Assembly (NCBI GenBank): GCA_020636095.1
Contig: JACJYN010000002.1
Location: 2,217,739-2,281,738 of the forward strand
Direction: 5' to 3'
DNA from: Lewinellaceae bacterium
GTDB lineage: Bacteria; Bacteroidota; Bacteroidia; Chitinophagales; Saprospiraceae
Length of the DNA: 64,000 nt
The translations under genes and the position numbers were made by a program. The number at the start of each line of letters is the position of its first letter. Within the stretch, counting starts at the first letter, position 1. The notes beneath the pieces are model-generated. The model searched no databases. It was not told the DNA's origin and worked only from the letters and a program-made list of their open reading frames with translations. Of the stretch, positions 28,791 to 38,806 are shown piece after piece.

Positions 28791-30912
28791 CTACCCCCGG
28801 ACTTCAGAGGGCGGCAGCCCGAATTCCCGGGCAAAAGTGCGGGAGAAATAATAGGGATCTTTGAAGCCCACGGCATAGGCCACCTCGGCAATGGTCATAC
28901 GGCTGGACGCGAGCAGTTGACGGGCTTTTTCCAGGCGGAAAGAACGGATGAAATGAGAGGCGGGCTGGCCGGTCAGGGCGGCCAGTTTACGATGCAGTTG
29001 CGTGCGGCTGACGCCAAGCTTGGCACACAGGGCCCTGATGCCGAATTCCTCCTCCGGATAATGCCTTTCCAGGCATTGGCGCACCTCATACAGGAAGCGT
29101 TCATTCAGCCCAGGAGGTTTACTTTCGGGCAGAGGAGCAGTAGGCTCTGGCTGAATTTGCGTTTCAGGGCTTCCCGCAGGGTGATGAGTTTCGAAGCTCC
29201 ACCTGCAGTTCCTGCCGATGGAAGGGTTTAGGCAGATAGGCATCAGCCCCGGATTCCAGGCCGCGTATCCTGGAATCCACATCCGTTTTGGCGGTCAGCA
29301 GGATGATAGGGATGTGGTTGGTGCGGAAATCGCCCTTCAATGCCCGGCAAACTTCCAGGTAGCGTGTCCTTTTTCGGCATCATAATATCGCTGATGATGA
29401 TATCCGGTACGCGTTCTATACTCCGATTGATACCCTGTTCGCCATCGAAGGTACCGTAATCAGATTGTAATCCTTCTGTAGGAAAGCCTGTAGATACCGG
29501 ACCACATCTGGGTTGTCTTCGATGAGCAACAGGCGGGGAGCAGCTGATGCGCCAGGAACCGCTTCCGGCGCCGGTTCTTCTTCCGGCACCGGCGGCCTGG
29601 CAGGCAACAACTGCATTGGGGGTTCGGTTGCGCAACGGCAGGTAAACGGAGAAGGCGCTGCCTTCTCCCGGTAAGCTATCCAACTCAATATGCCCACCGA
29701 ACAGGTGGGCGTATTCCCGGGTATCGCCAGCCCTATCCCGGCTCCTTCAGTGGTACCACCCCCAACCTGGTAATAGCGGTCGAAGATGCGCTCCCAATGC
29801 TGCGGAGGGATACCGATACCGGTATCTCTACCGGATGAGCAGGCAGGGGCCCGGTTCAAGTGGGGGGGCGATGACGGCAGGCGTTCCAACTCAAGCCGCA
29901 CTTCACCCCGGCGGGCGTGTACTTGATGGCGTTGTCCAGCAGGTTGCCCACCAGGTGCTCCAGCTTTTCCGGGTCGAAATCCATCCAGATCTCCTCCGAA
30001 GCACTGGAAAAATGCAGGCGGATGTTTTTCGCTTCAGCCAGGCTGTGGAAGGACTCCAGCAGGTACTTCAGTTCCAGTACCACATCCGACTGCACATAAT
30101 GAACGGAAAGGGCGCCGGCTTCCAGCCTGGACAGGTCGAGCAACTGGTAGACCAAACGGAGCAGCTTTTTCCCATTCCGGCGGATCAGGACGGCCTTTTC
30201 GGCGACGTGGCGGGAGGGCGCCTCCCGGATCTGATCGGCCATTCCGAGGATGACCGTCAGCGGAGTGCGGAATTCGTGGGAGATATTGGAGAAAAACTGG
30301 CTGCGGGCATGGTCCAGCGCCCGGAGTTTTTCGGCTTCCACCTGGCGGAACCGCACCCGTTCCCGCACGTAAATGCGGACAAAAAGTACAGCGACAGCAG
30401 CGATACCATAAAGTAAAGGACAAAAGCACCAGATTCTGTCCTGCGGAGAACTGAACCACCACCGCAGCCAGGGTTGCAGGATGGCTTCCAGGAGACCGTG
30501 CCCAAATATAGCAGCAGCAGGAAGCGAACCTGTTCCGGTACTGCGGAAATACCAGCGCAAAGAAAATGCCCGCCATGCCGAGAAAGACAAAACCACCGGA
30601 GTTCAGGATACCTCCTGTGAAAACGACAGCAACAAAGGAAAACAGGATCTTGAATACTTCCGTACTGATGAAAAACCACTCCGTGTGTGCACGCACCCGC
30701 AGGAAGAGGAGTAGGCTGACCAGGAAAAACCCACAGAAAACAGCCATCAGATAAACCAGGAACATGAAATGCATACAGGCGTATACCATCCCGGCGATCA
30801 GCCCCAGCACCAAAGAAGAGACAGCGATGCCGCCCCATACCGTTTTGGACAATATGGTATCCCTCATCGTCCCCCGGGGCATAAATGGTACGCATTCCGC
30901 CACTGCCTCCAT
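28791..30912 (-). CDS. Hybrid two-component sensor kinase with receiver and AraC-type DNA-binding domain, frame broken
   Basis: A single polypeptide of about 700 residues. The N-terminal part has six hydrophobic helices (30867-30350, starting MRDTILSKTVWGGIAVSS). The HisKA block SQFFSNISHEFRTPLTVILG has the phospho-acceptor His; N-box NLLDNAIKYTPAG, G1 RDTGIGIPP and G2 GAGIGLA follow. Next is a receiver domain with DIIISDIMMP, then an AraC-type helix-turn-helix (LNERFLYEVRQCLERHYPEE to FGLPPSEVRG). This one-protein layout resembles Bacteroidota hybrid regulators but has a membrane-embedded sensor in place of a propeller. Breaks at 29452 and 29722 are restored by TA removal; more breaks lie near 29350, 29830, 29880 and 30540. 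Confidence 0.78.
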
Positions 30913-31049
30913 GTTTGAAGGCGCAGGTCGTTCATGAGCAGCAGGTTATTGCTGCTGAAAGTTAAGGTAGTGATCGATCCGTTTCACTGATTTAAGTCAT
31001 GTGATCAGCGAATTTTTCCAATGCGGGCAAGAGAATTTACCGAAATTAC

Positions 31050-33223
31050 TCAGTTCGCCTGCACGACCACCTTTTGTTCAAAGAACCTGTCTTTCTCCCC
31101 CTTGAAGCCGACGATAACATGCAGCCCATTCGCCAGCCCGTCCAGGTTCACAAATCCCTGCTTATTGGCAAACCGGACGGATAGCTCCCGTTCCAGGCGG
31201 TAATCGGCGCTGTAAATCTTGACGGGCATTTCTCCTTCGTATGCCAACTCGATCTGCACGGCGCAACTGGTAGGGTTGGGGAAAACCTTGAACGCACTCA
31301 CCTCCCGCGGCGCTTTTGTCCCGTTGAAATACTGTTCGGCAAATTCAAATGCCTCCACACCGATCTCCTGCCCGATCTTCCGGTAGGGGATGTCGTCCAC
31401 GGGCGGGTGGATGCCGCCGTAAATCCGCGAAAGGCTGCACTGGTCGGTGCGTCGCGGTAGGTGGTATTGCAGGGTAAGGTCGGTGCTGGTACCGTCCTCG
31501 AATACCAGGAATTCGTTTTTGGGGCAGTGGAATTCCCCATACCGCCGGGGAAGAAGGGATCGCCGGTCAGGTAATCAGCACTTCAGTACCGCCGCCCGGC
31601 TGTAAGTAGAATGGTAGGAGATATAGCCGGCGAAGGGCGGCGAAACGAAAGTGGCCTGCTGGTAAGGCCCACCAGAAGTTGGCGCGCACCCAGCCGACGC
31701 CCGCTACGTCTGTCCTCGGGTCTTCAATAAAATTGTACCCCGCCAGGCTTTGATCTTTATTTCATGGATGTATTCCCCGCTCTGCCCCTCGCGGGGGTCG
31801 CCTGCCTCGATCAGCTCGATGTAGCCGGGGATGAGCGGCAATCCGCCGGGGTGGTAATTGGGCAGGTAGGGTCGCTGCTCTGCCCCAGTTCCGCCATGCC
31901 CCGGATGGCGGAGACCGGCCGAACCGTATCGTACCACCCCTTGATGCCCCAGACAGAAACGGCCACGTCGTGCATGGCCCCGCCCAGGGCAAAGTAACCC
32001 TTTACGTCCCATTCCAGATCGTCGAGCAATGGCCCCTGGCCGCGCATCTTTTTCACCAGTTCCGGTTGTTCACTGATGTAGTTAAAAATGGTGAACCAGT
32101 GGCCGGGCGGCGTCTCCGAATCCGGGCCGTCGGCCCAGAATTCGGCCAGCACCCGGTAATAGTCTGCCCGGTGGATGACCTGCGGGCTGTAGTACTGTCC
32201 CGTCCTGGGGTTTACAGTATACCCCTGGCCCGTATCGCCCCCTTCGAAAAAGTTATAGAAATCATGGTATTCAAAGACGTCCGCCGGGTATGAACTGATG
32301 TTGCCTACCGAAGCGGGCGAGATATCGATCAACACCCCATCGGCCGGGTCGAGCAGGGAAGACCACACGGCGACCAGGGCATACCCCCATTTGTATTCCT
32401 CGGAAAGGCCGCCGACGGCCGTGGTGTCCAGATAGGGCGGCGGGCCCGGGTCGTGGTAGACCCAATAGTCGTTCCCGTCCCTTTTCAGTATTTCAGCATC
32501 GTTCCGGTTGAGGGAGAAAGGCAGCACCCGCCCCCATTCGGGGCTGACAAAGGGAGGAGCGAAATTGCCGAAAGGGTTGCCGCTCTGGTCGATGAAGTTA
32601 GTAAATGCCAGGGGTTGCCAGCGGTTCAGGTCGAGGATTGCCGGGTTGCCAGGCGCTTCGACGAACATTGGGGGATTTACCGGTTCGTAGTACAAGTTGG
32701 CGTATTCGCCCGCTTCGTTTGCGCCGTCCTGCAGGCCGTAAAGGATGACCTGTTCGGCAATATAATTCCCCAGCTCCGCCGGGCCGCATTTGTAATCGGT
32801 GGAAACATTCCCCCGGTCATAGCCGAGTGAATCCATCAAAAGATCGACCTCGTAAAACAGGTCCCGCCACCCCGGCGAATCGGCAAAGCGGCGCCGTAAG
32901 ATACGGTAAACGGCAAAGCTGATGGCCTCTTCCTGGGCGGCTTTGATGTCCTCCGGGATGGGCGTCCCGGTGAACGGGCAGGTAAACCCATGCACGGTCT
33001 TGCCCAGTAAATAGGTGTCTCCGGTTTCGCTGTACGCCGCCCAGGCATCGTACATGGCCAGGCTGGTGTGGAAGAGGTTGCGGGCGTGGACGGTCGGCCG
33101 CGCCAGGTCGCCCCGGATGCCTTCGAGCACCTCCTCATTCCAGAGGCGGGCAACGGAGTGTTGAGCAGGGAGAGGGGCGAGTAAGACGGAGAGCAGCAGG
33201 AATAGGGAGATCACTTTCTTCAT
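31050..33223 (-). CDS. Secreted vanadium-haloperoxidase/PAP2-like phosphatase with T9SS sorting domain, frame broken
   Basis: About 720 codons. The signal peptide is MKKVISLFLLLSVLLAPLPA. The body has ARLWNEEVLEGIRGDLARPT, VHARNLFHTSLAMYDAW, the helix-rich core GGAMHDVAVSVWGIKGWYDT then VRPVSAIRGMAELG, and the active-site-like SYHSTYSRAAAE, with the His of the PAP2/vanadium-haloperoxidase phosphate site. The late block IYGGIHPPVDDIPYRKIG is also typical of this group. A T9SS sorting domain (VFPNPTSCAVQIELAY to QKVVVQAN) closes the protein. Breaks at 31572, 31587, 31736 and 31867 disappear when TA is removed. Activity could be halide oxidation or phosphate ester hydrolysis; sequence cannot separate these. 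Confidence 0.78.
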
Positions 33224-33314
33224 AGCTTTTTTTTTGCTTTATATATCAGGTATCCAAGGACGAACAGCGATGCAGGTGGAAATATATAGCGATGCAGTGG
33301 AAATGTTTTAACAA

Positions 33315-33345
33315 CTCGGGCGCCAATAGAAAATTGGCGCCCGAG
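33315..33345. other. Strong intergenic hairpin
   Basis: Arms CTCGGGCGCCAAT (33315-33327) and ATTGGCGCCCGAG (33333-33345) are perfect, with a 5-base loop. A second small stem GCGCAAT / ATTGCGC follows at about 33361-33377. They lie between the methyltransferase gene end and the haloperoxidase start, both on the minus strand. Possibly terminator stems, but no T-run is seen. The rest of 33224-33478 has no gene. Confidence 0.5.
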
Positions 33346-33478
33346 AGTACGTTGTCGGGGCGCAATTTACTATTGCGCTCAGACTTATACGCAATGTAAA
33401 TATGTTCGGTTCTTTAGCAAGATAACCATTGATTGGGAAATAAATTGCACTCCTGGAATTTTTGCAATACAGAAGAAG

Positions 33479-33994
33479 TCATTTCCTGGCCAAAGCCGAA
33501 TAAATGTACTGACGCCCGTAATCAGAGGGCACGCGGGCCAGTTCCTCCGGCTCACTCAGCCCCACCTTTTCAGCCATTTCCACAAAACGCCGGAAGGGCA
33601 GCGGATAGGGTATCCACGGCGGCCGCGCCTGCTCCGTTTCATATTCCACCAGCAAGAAGGGGGCCCCTTTTCGCAGGCAGGTTAGAATGTTTTTTAAGGT
33701 AGCGACGGGATCGGCTGCGTAGTGCAGGGCATTGGCCATCACGATGCCGTCCAGCAGCGGCAGTTCAAGCGGGCGGGTGAAGTCCGCCTCATGGACGATA
33801 ACCTCCACCGGGCCAGCGGCGGCTATGCTCCAGAGGACGTGCGGGTTCTTGTCTACGGCATAGATGGTTCCGCTCTTCAGCAATTGGCGCAGAGCCAGGG
33901 TGAACATACCCGTACCGGCGCCCAGGTCGGCCCAGATGCCGGAGGGCGAGGGGATTCCGGGGCGGAGAAGGGTGAGGGCATCGGAGGGGGTCAT
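33479..33994 (-). CDS. Class I SAM-dependent methyltransferase
   Basis: About 171 residues from ATG 33994 (MTPSDALTLLRPGIPSPSGI); the longer frame to 34114 starts in poor leader sequence. Motif I is WADLGAGTGMFTLALRQLL, motif II ends in YAVDKNPHVL (acidic residue for the ribose), and a later strand reads DGIVMANALHYAADPVATL. The Rossmann-like fold is clear; the methyl acceptor is unknown. The upstream 33995-34288 interval holds no gene. It includes TAAGAGCTTGTTCGGATTTC at about 34019, which resembles one end of MITE family A without a partner end. Confidence 0.82.
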   Translation of the reverse strand: MTPSDALTLLRPGIPSPSGIWADLGAGTGMFTLALRQLLKSGTIYAVDKNPHVLWSIAAAGPVEVIVHEADFTRPLELPLLDGIVMANALHYAADPVATLKNILTCLRKGAPFLLVEYETEQARPPWIPYPLPFRRFVEMAEKVGLSEPEELARVPSDYGRQYIYSALARK

Positions 33995-34288
33995 GGTTGT
34001 TGGTTGTTGATTGCCTGGGTAAGAGCTTGTTCGGATTTCGGTGTTCGCTATTCGCAAATCACTTAATATCAGGAAATATTTTTTAAGACAGGATATCCGT
34101 CTATGGTTGGACAAACTGGCTGTTCTTCGTTGTCAGTTAATCGTTGTGAGTTGTCCCAACCTGTTGGCCATCAACCAACTGCTGTACGGCGCAATGAGCA
34201 ACCGGCAACGAACAACAGACAACTGTCCAACGCTAGACGGGTAGCCTAAGACACAGAAATTTGAACTATCCCAACAAACAACAGGGAA

Positions 34289-34861
34289 TCATTTCAGGTA
34301 TTCAGTAATCTCCTCACTCATCGGCTCCACCTTCGAGGGGAAGTGCGCCAGCCACTTCCCTTCCGGCGAGATGAGGAATTTATTGAAGTTCCAGCTCACC
34401 TTGGCGTCGGATACGCCGTTGTGCTCTTTTTGCGTCAACCAGGCGTAGACGGGGTGCTGCCCGCCGCCTTTGACCTTGATCTTTTCGGTGAGGGGGAAGG
34501 TGACGCCATAGTTGATCTCGCAGAAGGTAGCGATTTCCTCTTCGGTGCCCGGTTCCTGCATGAGGAACTGGTTGCTGGGGAAGCCGATGATCACCAATTT
34601 GTCCTGGTGCTGTTCGTACAGGGCCTGCAGGCTTTTGTACTGAGGGGTGAAACCGCATTTGGAGGCCACGTTCACACACATTACATACTTGCCCTGAAAA
34701 TCCTTCATCTGGATTTCCTTGCCGTCGATACCGGTGACGGTTAGCTCGTGGAAAGATTTGGGAACAGCTTTGCCGGAGGCGGTATTAGCCTTCCGTTTGG
34801 TGGCGCTCACCAGAGTAATACCGAGAACGGCGAGGAGAAGTAAAAGGGCGGCAATTTTCAT
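34289..34861 (-). CDS. Glutathione peroxidase family protein (Cys type)
   Basis: A thiol peroxidase that reduces hydroperoxides, most likely with thioredoxin as reductant in bacteria. From ATG 34861 (MKIAALLLLLAVLGITLVSA) it is 190 residues with a signal peptide, so it acts outside the cytoplasm. The active-site block is CVNVASKCGFTPQYKSLQAL with Cys in place of selenocysteine; the catalytic Gln lies in IIGFPSNQF and the Trp/Asn pair in KVSWNFNKFLI. The longer frame from 34930 has no signal-like N-terminus. It lies downstream of the cytochrome region and may protect it from peroxide. Confidence 0.88.
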   Translation of the reverse strand: MKIAALLLLLAVLGITLVSATKRKANTASGKAVPKSFHELTVTGIDGKEIQMKDFQGKYVMCVNVASKCGFTPQYKSLQALYEQHQDKLVIIGFPSNQFLMQEPGTEEEIATFCEINYGVTFPLTEKIKVKGGGQHPVYAWLTQKEHNGVSDAKVSWNFNKFLISPEGKWLAHFPSKVEPMSEEITEYLK

Positions 34862-34997
34862 GTTTTGAAGTTTGGGAAAGGAACAATCCGTAGAGAGAAA
34901 GGTTGAGGTTCCACAAAATACAACCGCCATCCTGAAGGATCAGAATGGCGGCTGATGGAATGGTTAAGGCTCATAAACCTTCAGTCATTCCCATAAA

Positions 34998-35393
34998 CTA
35001 TTTCAGCGTACGCATGAAGTTGACCAAATGCCAAAGGTCTTCTTCATTGGGAATTTTCTTCTTGTAAGAAGGCATGTCTCCTTTTCCTTCCAGTGTTTTG
35101 TAGAAGAGTGCGCCGTCGGTTTGCTTCTGGAACTTCGCAGAGGTGAAATCACCTGCAGGAGTGTCCAACTGAGCAGCTTTGGAGCCATCACCCAAACCTT
35201 CCTTACCGTGGCAGGATTTACAGTGTGTTTTCCACAAGTCTTCACCCATTTCGACTGAATCGTCATCAGCAGCCACTGGGTTCTTCATCTTTTGGTACTT
35301 TTCCGGAACCGGCCAGTCACTGTTCGACTGGAAAGAAAGCATGAAAAGCGCTGTGCCTATCAATAGGGCGGGAATCAGAATTTTGATTTTCAT
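34998..35393 (-). CDS. Monoheme c-type cytochrome
   Basis: A 131-residue exported protein (MKIKILIPALLIGTALFMLS signal). One heme site, HCKSCHGKEGLGDGSKAAQL, and a distal Met candidate in KGDMPSYKKKIPNEEDLWHL. This is the arrangement of class I cytochromes that shuttle electrons in the periplasm. It ends the minus-strand cytochrome series. A TGAT-N4-ATCA palindrome lies 82 bp upstream of the start, so it may have its own Fnr/Crp-type promoter. It is a candidate electron carrier between the NrfD/Fe-S module and a terminal oxidase. Confidence 0.88.
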   Translation of the reverse strand: MKIKILIPALLIGTALFMLSFQSNSDWPVPEKYQKMKNPVAADDDSVEMGEDLWKTHCKSCHGKEGLGDGSKAAQLDTPAGDFTSAKFQKQTDGALFYKTLEGKGDMPSYKKKIPNEEDLWHLVNFMRTLK

Positions 35394-35474
35394 ATCTAAG
35401 ATAATTTTGAATTAACAATGTTTCTTATCTTCTCTTAACGCACTCAATATGACGAAAATTTGACACTGGGCCAC

Positions 35475-35486
35475 TGATTTTTATCA
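35475..35486. promoter_or_regulatory. Fnr/Crp-type palindrome TGAT-TTTT-ATCA
   Basis: A perfect TGAT-N4-ATCA palindrome 82 bp upstream of the monoheme cytochrome start and just past the stop of the Ig-like gene. Two sites with the same half-sites lie at 41698-41709 and 45102-45113, each upstream of another cytochrome-related unit. Confidence 0.5.
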
Positions 35487-35518
35487 TTTCTAAGTAGTCT
35501 TAGGAAAATTTTAACAAC

Positions 35519-36394
35519 TCACCCCACTTTTCCTTCCCTTTTGACCTGGATGAGCTTGTAAACAATAACGGCATAGTGCCCCCAAACCGCTGCCATCAGA
35601 ATGATGAAAGTCAGGATCATCCAGGTAGGGGGGTTAGGGCTCCAGAGTGCCTGTGGTAGCTTCTGGCTAAGCTGGCTGACGGGTTTGCCCCATGGTTCGT
35701 CCAGGGCAACCTCAACGGTTCCGAAGTCACTGTGGTCCTCCAGGCGGGCGAAAATCTCCAGCTGTCCTTCCCCGTCACCGGGCAAGTCCATAGGAAAGAC
35801 AATCTCCGCCGCCCCCTCTTCGTCGGTGGTGGCTTCTCCAACTTTCAAAGGGCTGAACAACCGTTTTACAAAGAGAGAGACGTCTTCATCTTCTACCGGC
35901 TCATCATTGGCCAACAGGGTTAGTTTCAGAGAAAGAGAAGAATCCGTCTCTATCGGCTCCAGAAGAATACGGGCAGGCAGGATTTCGATATCGTCATCGC
36001 TGCCTTTAAACTCGTCATTGCCATCAAATTCAGCCATGAGGGCCATTCGGTTAGCGGTATCCCGTGGAATGTCCTTGGCGTTGACGGTGAGCGTGGCGAC
36101 GCCATCTTCGTTGGTGGTAGCCTTGCCCAGTTCAACCTCGGAGCTATCGGTGGCAGCCGAGAACACTACTTCCAGCCCCGACAGGCCCGTGTAACGGTCG
36201 TCAATTTTGGCCCGCATGAGCATTTTGAGGTCCAGAACGTCATCGTTTCTCTGCACAGAGGAAAGGCTGGCGCGGGTGCGGAGGGCTTCCGGCTCTTCCC
36301 CTTCCTCGTCCTGAGCTATTAGCGTACCGGGGGACAGGCTTATGCATAACAAGCAAATGAGCCCACTCCACTTTATGATCTTGGAAAGCGACAT
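35519..36394 (-). CDS. Ig-like two-domain protein with C-terminal membrane anchor
   Basis: Unrecognised family. 291 residues: signal peptide (SGLICLLCISLSPGTLIAQD), an acidic linker, and two beta-sandwich-like repeats that both contain a phrase of the type VELGKATTNEDGVATLTV / LKVGEATTDEEGAAEIVFPM, as in bacterial Ig-like domains. A C-terminal helix (TWMILTFIILMAAVWGHYAV) with a basic tail anchors it with the body outside the cytoplasm. It follows the NrfD gene by about 50 bp on the same strand, so it is likely part of that complex or its surface scaffold. No cysteines or heme motif are seen in the mature part. Confidence 0.7.
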   Translation of the reverse strand: MSLSKIIKWSGLICLLCISLSPGTLIAQDEEGEEPEALRTRASLSSVQRNDDVLDLKMLMRAKIDDRYTGLSGLEVVFSAATDSSEVELGKATTNEDGVATLTVNAKDIPRDTANRMALMAEFDGNDEFKGSDDDIEILPARILLEPIETDSSLSLKLTLLANDEPVEDEDVSLFVKRLFSPLKVGEATTDEEGAAEIVFPMDLPGDGEGQLEIFARLEDHSDFGTVEVALDEPWGKPVSQLSQKLPQALWSPNPPTWMILTFIILMAAVWGHYAVIVYKLIQVKREGKVG

Positions 36395-36445
36395 TGTTCT
36401 TGTTTTTTGTTGAGCAAAATATTTAGCGTTGTATCTTCAACGCTT

Positions 36446-37753
36446 CTACTTCTTTTCTTCGGCGTAGTCGGACACGGTAACGATAGTGACCAGCTTGGCC
36501 ATAATAATGAAGAAGAGTATAAAGGTCGCAAAACCGGCAAAGGTCAAAGCCCATTCTACCCAGGTAGCCGAATAGTGAATGTACTCAGGCCTGGTATCCT
36601 GAATGGGCAACAAGGGGGTTTCCAGAGTAGGCACGACGATGAGATACCGCTTTATCCACATCCCAAAAACCATCAGCAAGGCCGCCAAAGTGACCAGGTT
36701 GGGGGTACGCAGCTTCTTAAAGGCCACTACCACAATAGGGATCACGATGGCAAAAACATTGGAAATCAGGAACCACCAACCATACTCACTCGGGGAAAAT
36801 AACTTGTCGATCACTTCCTCGTCCCATCTTTCCGAGCCAAACCAGCTGGTCAGGTATTCCGAAAAGGTGAAATAGCCATAGCCGGCGCCCAGGGCCAGTA
36901 GGATGTAGCCCATATAGGCAAAGTGCTTATCAGTAAGATAATTTTCCAGTTGGTAGGCCTTGCGAAATATCCACATCAGTATAACGATGCTGCCGGCGCC
37001 CGAGTAAATAGCGGCAAGCACAAAGTAGGGGCCAAAGATGGTGCTGTGCCAGCCGGGGCGTAGGGTCATACCAAAAATCCAGGACAACACCGAGGATACC
37101 ACTACCACCATTGGGATCATAATCAGGGCGATGAGGTTTTTGGAAATTGCCAGTTGCTTTATCTGGCTTTCCGTACCCTGATAATTGAGGGCAAGCGCCG
37201 TGTACAATTTCTTTCGCCAGGGAGGCAGATCCAACACCTCAGAATCCCGGTAGATCGCAAAGTCCTTGATCATTAACAGATACATAAAAAGTACTGCGCC
37301 GGCTAAATAGGTGCTGATGGCCACCACATCCCAGAAGATCGGCGATTGCAGGCGGGCGTGAATGAGCAAAAAGTGCAGGCGGTCAAAACGCCCGATACAA
37401 AGAATAATAAATATAGGGCCGATCAGGGCGGAAATAAAAGCCGTGAGGACGGCAATGCGCATGATGGGCCGGCGCCAGGGCACCTTAAACAGGTGCAGGA
37501 TGCCTGCCAGGATGGCGCCGCCATAGCTGATGCCAATGAAAAAGATAAAGTTGACGATATAAAGCCCCCACACAACATTATCCCTCATGCCGGTCACGAT
37601 GTGCCCTTCCACGATCTGCAGGATCAGGGCATACAGGCCAACGGCAATCACCGCGAGCAGCAGGCCGATCCAGACGCGGGATTTGGTGTCGAACCTTTCT
37701 ATGTATGGCGCGAACTTTTCAAGTATAGCCGTTTGCTTTTTGGAAATATCCAT
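36446..37753 (-). CDS. NrfD/PsrC/ActC-type quinol-interacting membrane subunit
   Basis: A 435-residue inner-membrane protein with about ten helices, the size of ActC/PsrC. Recognisable blocks are VWGLYIVNFIFFIGISYGGA, LIHARLQSPIFWDVVAISTY, and the tail WVEWALTFAGFATFILFF. Such subunits oxidise or reduce quinol and hand electrons to a periplasmic Fe-S protein; some (alternative complex III) also contribute to proton translocation. The Fe-S gene lies 51 bp upstream on the same strand, which is the expected pair. No molybdopterin subunit gene is present in the neighbourhood. Confidence 0.85.
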   Translation of the reverse strand: MDISKKQTAILEKFAPYIERFDTKSRVWIGLLLAVIAVGLYALILQIVEGHIVTGMRDNVVWGLYIVNFIFFIGISYGGAILAGILHLFKVPWRRPIMRIAVLTAFISALIGPIFIILCIGRFDRLHFLLIHARLQSPIFWDVVAISTYLAGAVLFMYLLMIKDFAIYRDSEVLDLPPWRKKLYTALALNYQGTESQIKQLAISKNLIALIMIPMVVVVSSVLSWIFGMTLRPGWHSTIFGPYFVLAAIYSGAGSIVILMWIFRKAYQLENYLTDKHFAYMGYILLALGAGYGYFTFSEYLTSWFGSERWDEEVIDKLFSPSEYGWWFLISNVFAIVIPIVVVAFKKLRTPNLVTLAALLMVFGMWIKRYLIVVPTLETPLLPIQDTRPEYIHYSATWVEWALTFAGFATFILFFIIMAKLVTIVTVSDYAEEKK

Positions 37754-37804
37754 GATGGTACTTAAAAGTTGGTTCGAAAATCAGGTTTCATCCGCTCGTT
37801 GGTA

Positions 37805-38770
37805 TCATCCGTCAAGCCCGACATCTTTGTATCGTTCCTTGATCTCTTCGGGTAGAGACTCGTAGCCTCTCTCCACCGGGAAGATGCGGTCGCGGGGCGG
37901 CAGGTACCATACCCGGGGCTCTGTACCCAAATCTTCCATATAACGGTAACCGGACCGGTCTTTGATGAGCTGGCTGAAACGCACCGTTTCAGAACCGTTA
38001 GTGACGACGTCCTCGTTCTGGTCGCCGAAGTAGAATACGCCGTTGGGGCAGGCCGTCACGCAGTCCGGCAATTTGCCCATGCGCACCATATCGGGGCAGA
38101 AGTCGCATTTCTCGACGGTACCCGGGCGGCTTGGCACACTGGTCTCCGGGTTGTCAGGGTGGGTGGCAAAGTCCTCTGGGACTTCTTCCTTTTCGCCCCA
38201 GTTGAAGGTCCGGGTGGAATAAGGGCAAGCCGTCATGCAGAATTTACAACCGATGCAGCGCTCACTATCGATGAGCACCAGGCCGTCCTGCCGCTTATAG
38301 GTGGCGTTAACCGGGCACACCTTCACGCAGGGCGGATTGTCGCAGTGGAAGCAGGTTTTTGGGAACCAGTAGGGGGCGCCGTCTTTGCTGTCTTTCATGA
38401 GTTTGACCGTCACCCATTCTTTTTCCGAAGGCAGGTGGTGCATGGCCTGGCAGGCAGTGATGCACTTGCGGGCGTTGTTGCAGCGCGCCAGGTCGATGGC
38501 CATGACGAACTTCTTGCCCGGTATGCCTGCCCGTGCTTGCTGCTGGGAAATTTTTTTGACTTTGTGGATGTGCTTGAGGTGCTTCGAATCCACCTCGACC
38601 AGTTCGCCATCCGGGGTCAACAGCTTGACCGTATCCGTGGCTTCCGCAGCGGCTTCTCCTTCTTCGCCGGAAGAGCAGGAAAAGACCAGTTGGCCCCAGG
38701 CTGCAAGGGTCACTCCCCAGGCTCCTTTCTTCAGAAAATCCCGACGGTTGTTATTTTGCAATTCGGACAT
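37805..38770 (-). CDS. Periplasmic [4Fe-4S] ferredoxin-type subunit, Tat-exported
   Basis: A 321-residue partner of the NrfD-like subunit. The N-terminus NNRRDFLKKGAWGVTLAAWG is a Tat signal, and LVFSCSSGEE could be a lipobox. Four cluster-binding groups are visible: CNNARKCITACQ (group 1), CFHCDNPPCVKVCP (group 2), CIGCKFCMTACPY (group 3) and CDFC...LPDCVTACPNG (group 4). Group 1 lacks its second Cys, which is Ala in CNNA, so this site may hold a [3Fe-4S] or altered cluster. The family is the NrfC/DmsB/PsrB type that wires quinol oxidation to other carriers. It lies between the barrel and NrfD genes, with gaps of 36 and 51 bp. Confidence 0.87.
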   Translation of the reverse strand: MSELQNNNRRDFLKKGAWGVTLAAWGQLVFSCSSGEEGEAAAEATDTVKLLTPDGELVEVDSKHLKHIHKVKKISQQQARAGIPGKKFVMAIDLARCNNARKCITACQAMHHLPSEKEWVTVKLMKDSKDGAPYWFPKTCFHCDNPPCVKVCPVNATYKRQDGLVLIDSERCIGCKFCMTACPYSTRTFNWGEKEEVPEDFATHPDNPETSVPSRPGTVEKCDFCPDMVRMGKLPDCVTACPNGVFYFGDQNEDVVTNGSETVRFSQLIKDRSGYRYMEDLGTEPRVWYLPPRDRIFPVERGYESLPEEIKERYKDVGLDG

Positions 38771-38806
38771 GACACTATTTTTTAAATTTGAGGATTCGGC
38801 TCTTTT

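Noticed and set aside
34019..34060. Another copy of MITE family A
   Set aside because: Only a left-end-like TAAGAGCTTGTT is found; no matching right end occurs about 160 bp away, so it is at most a relic.
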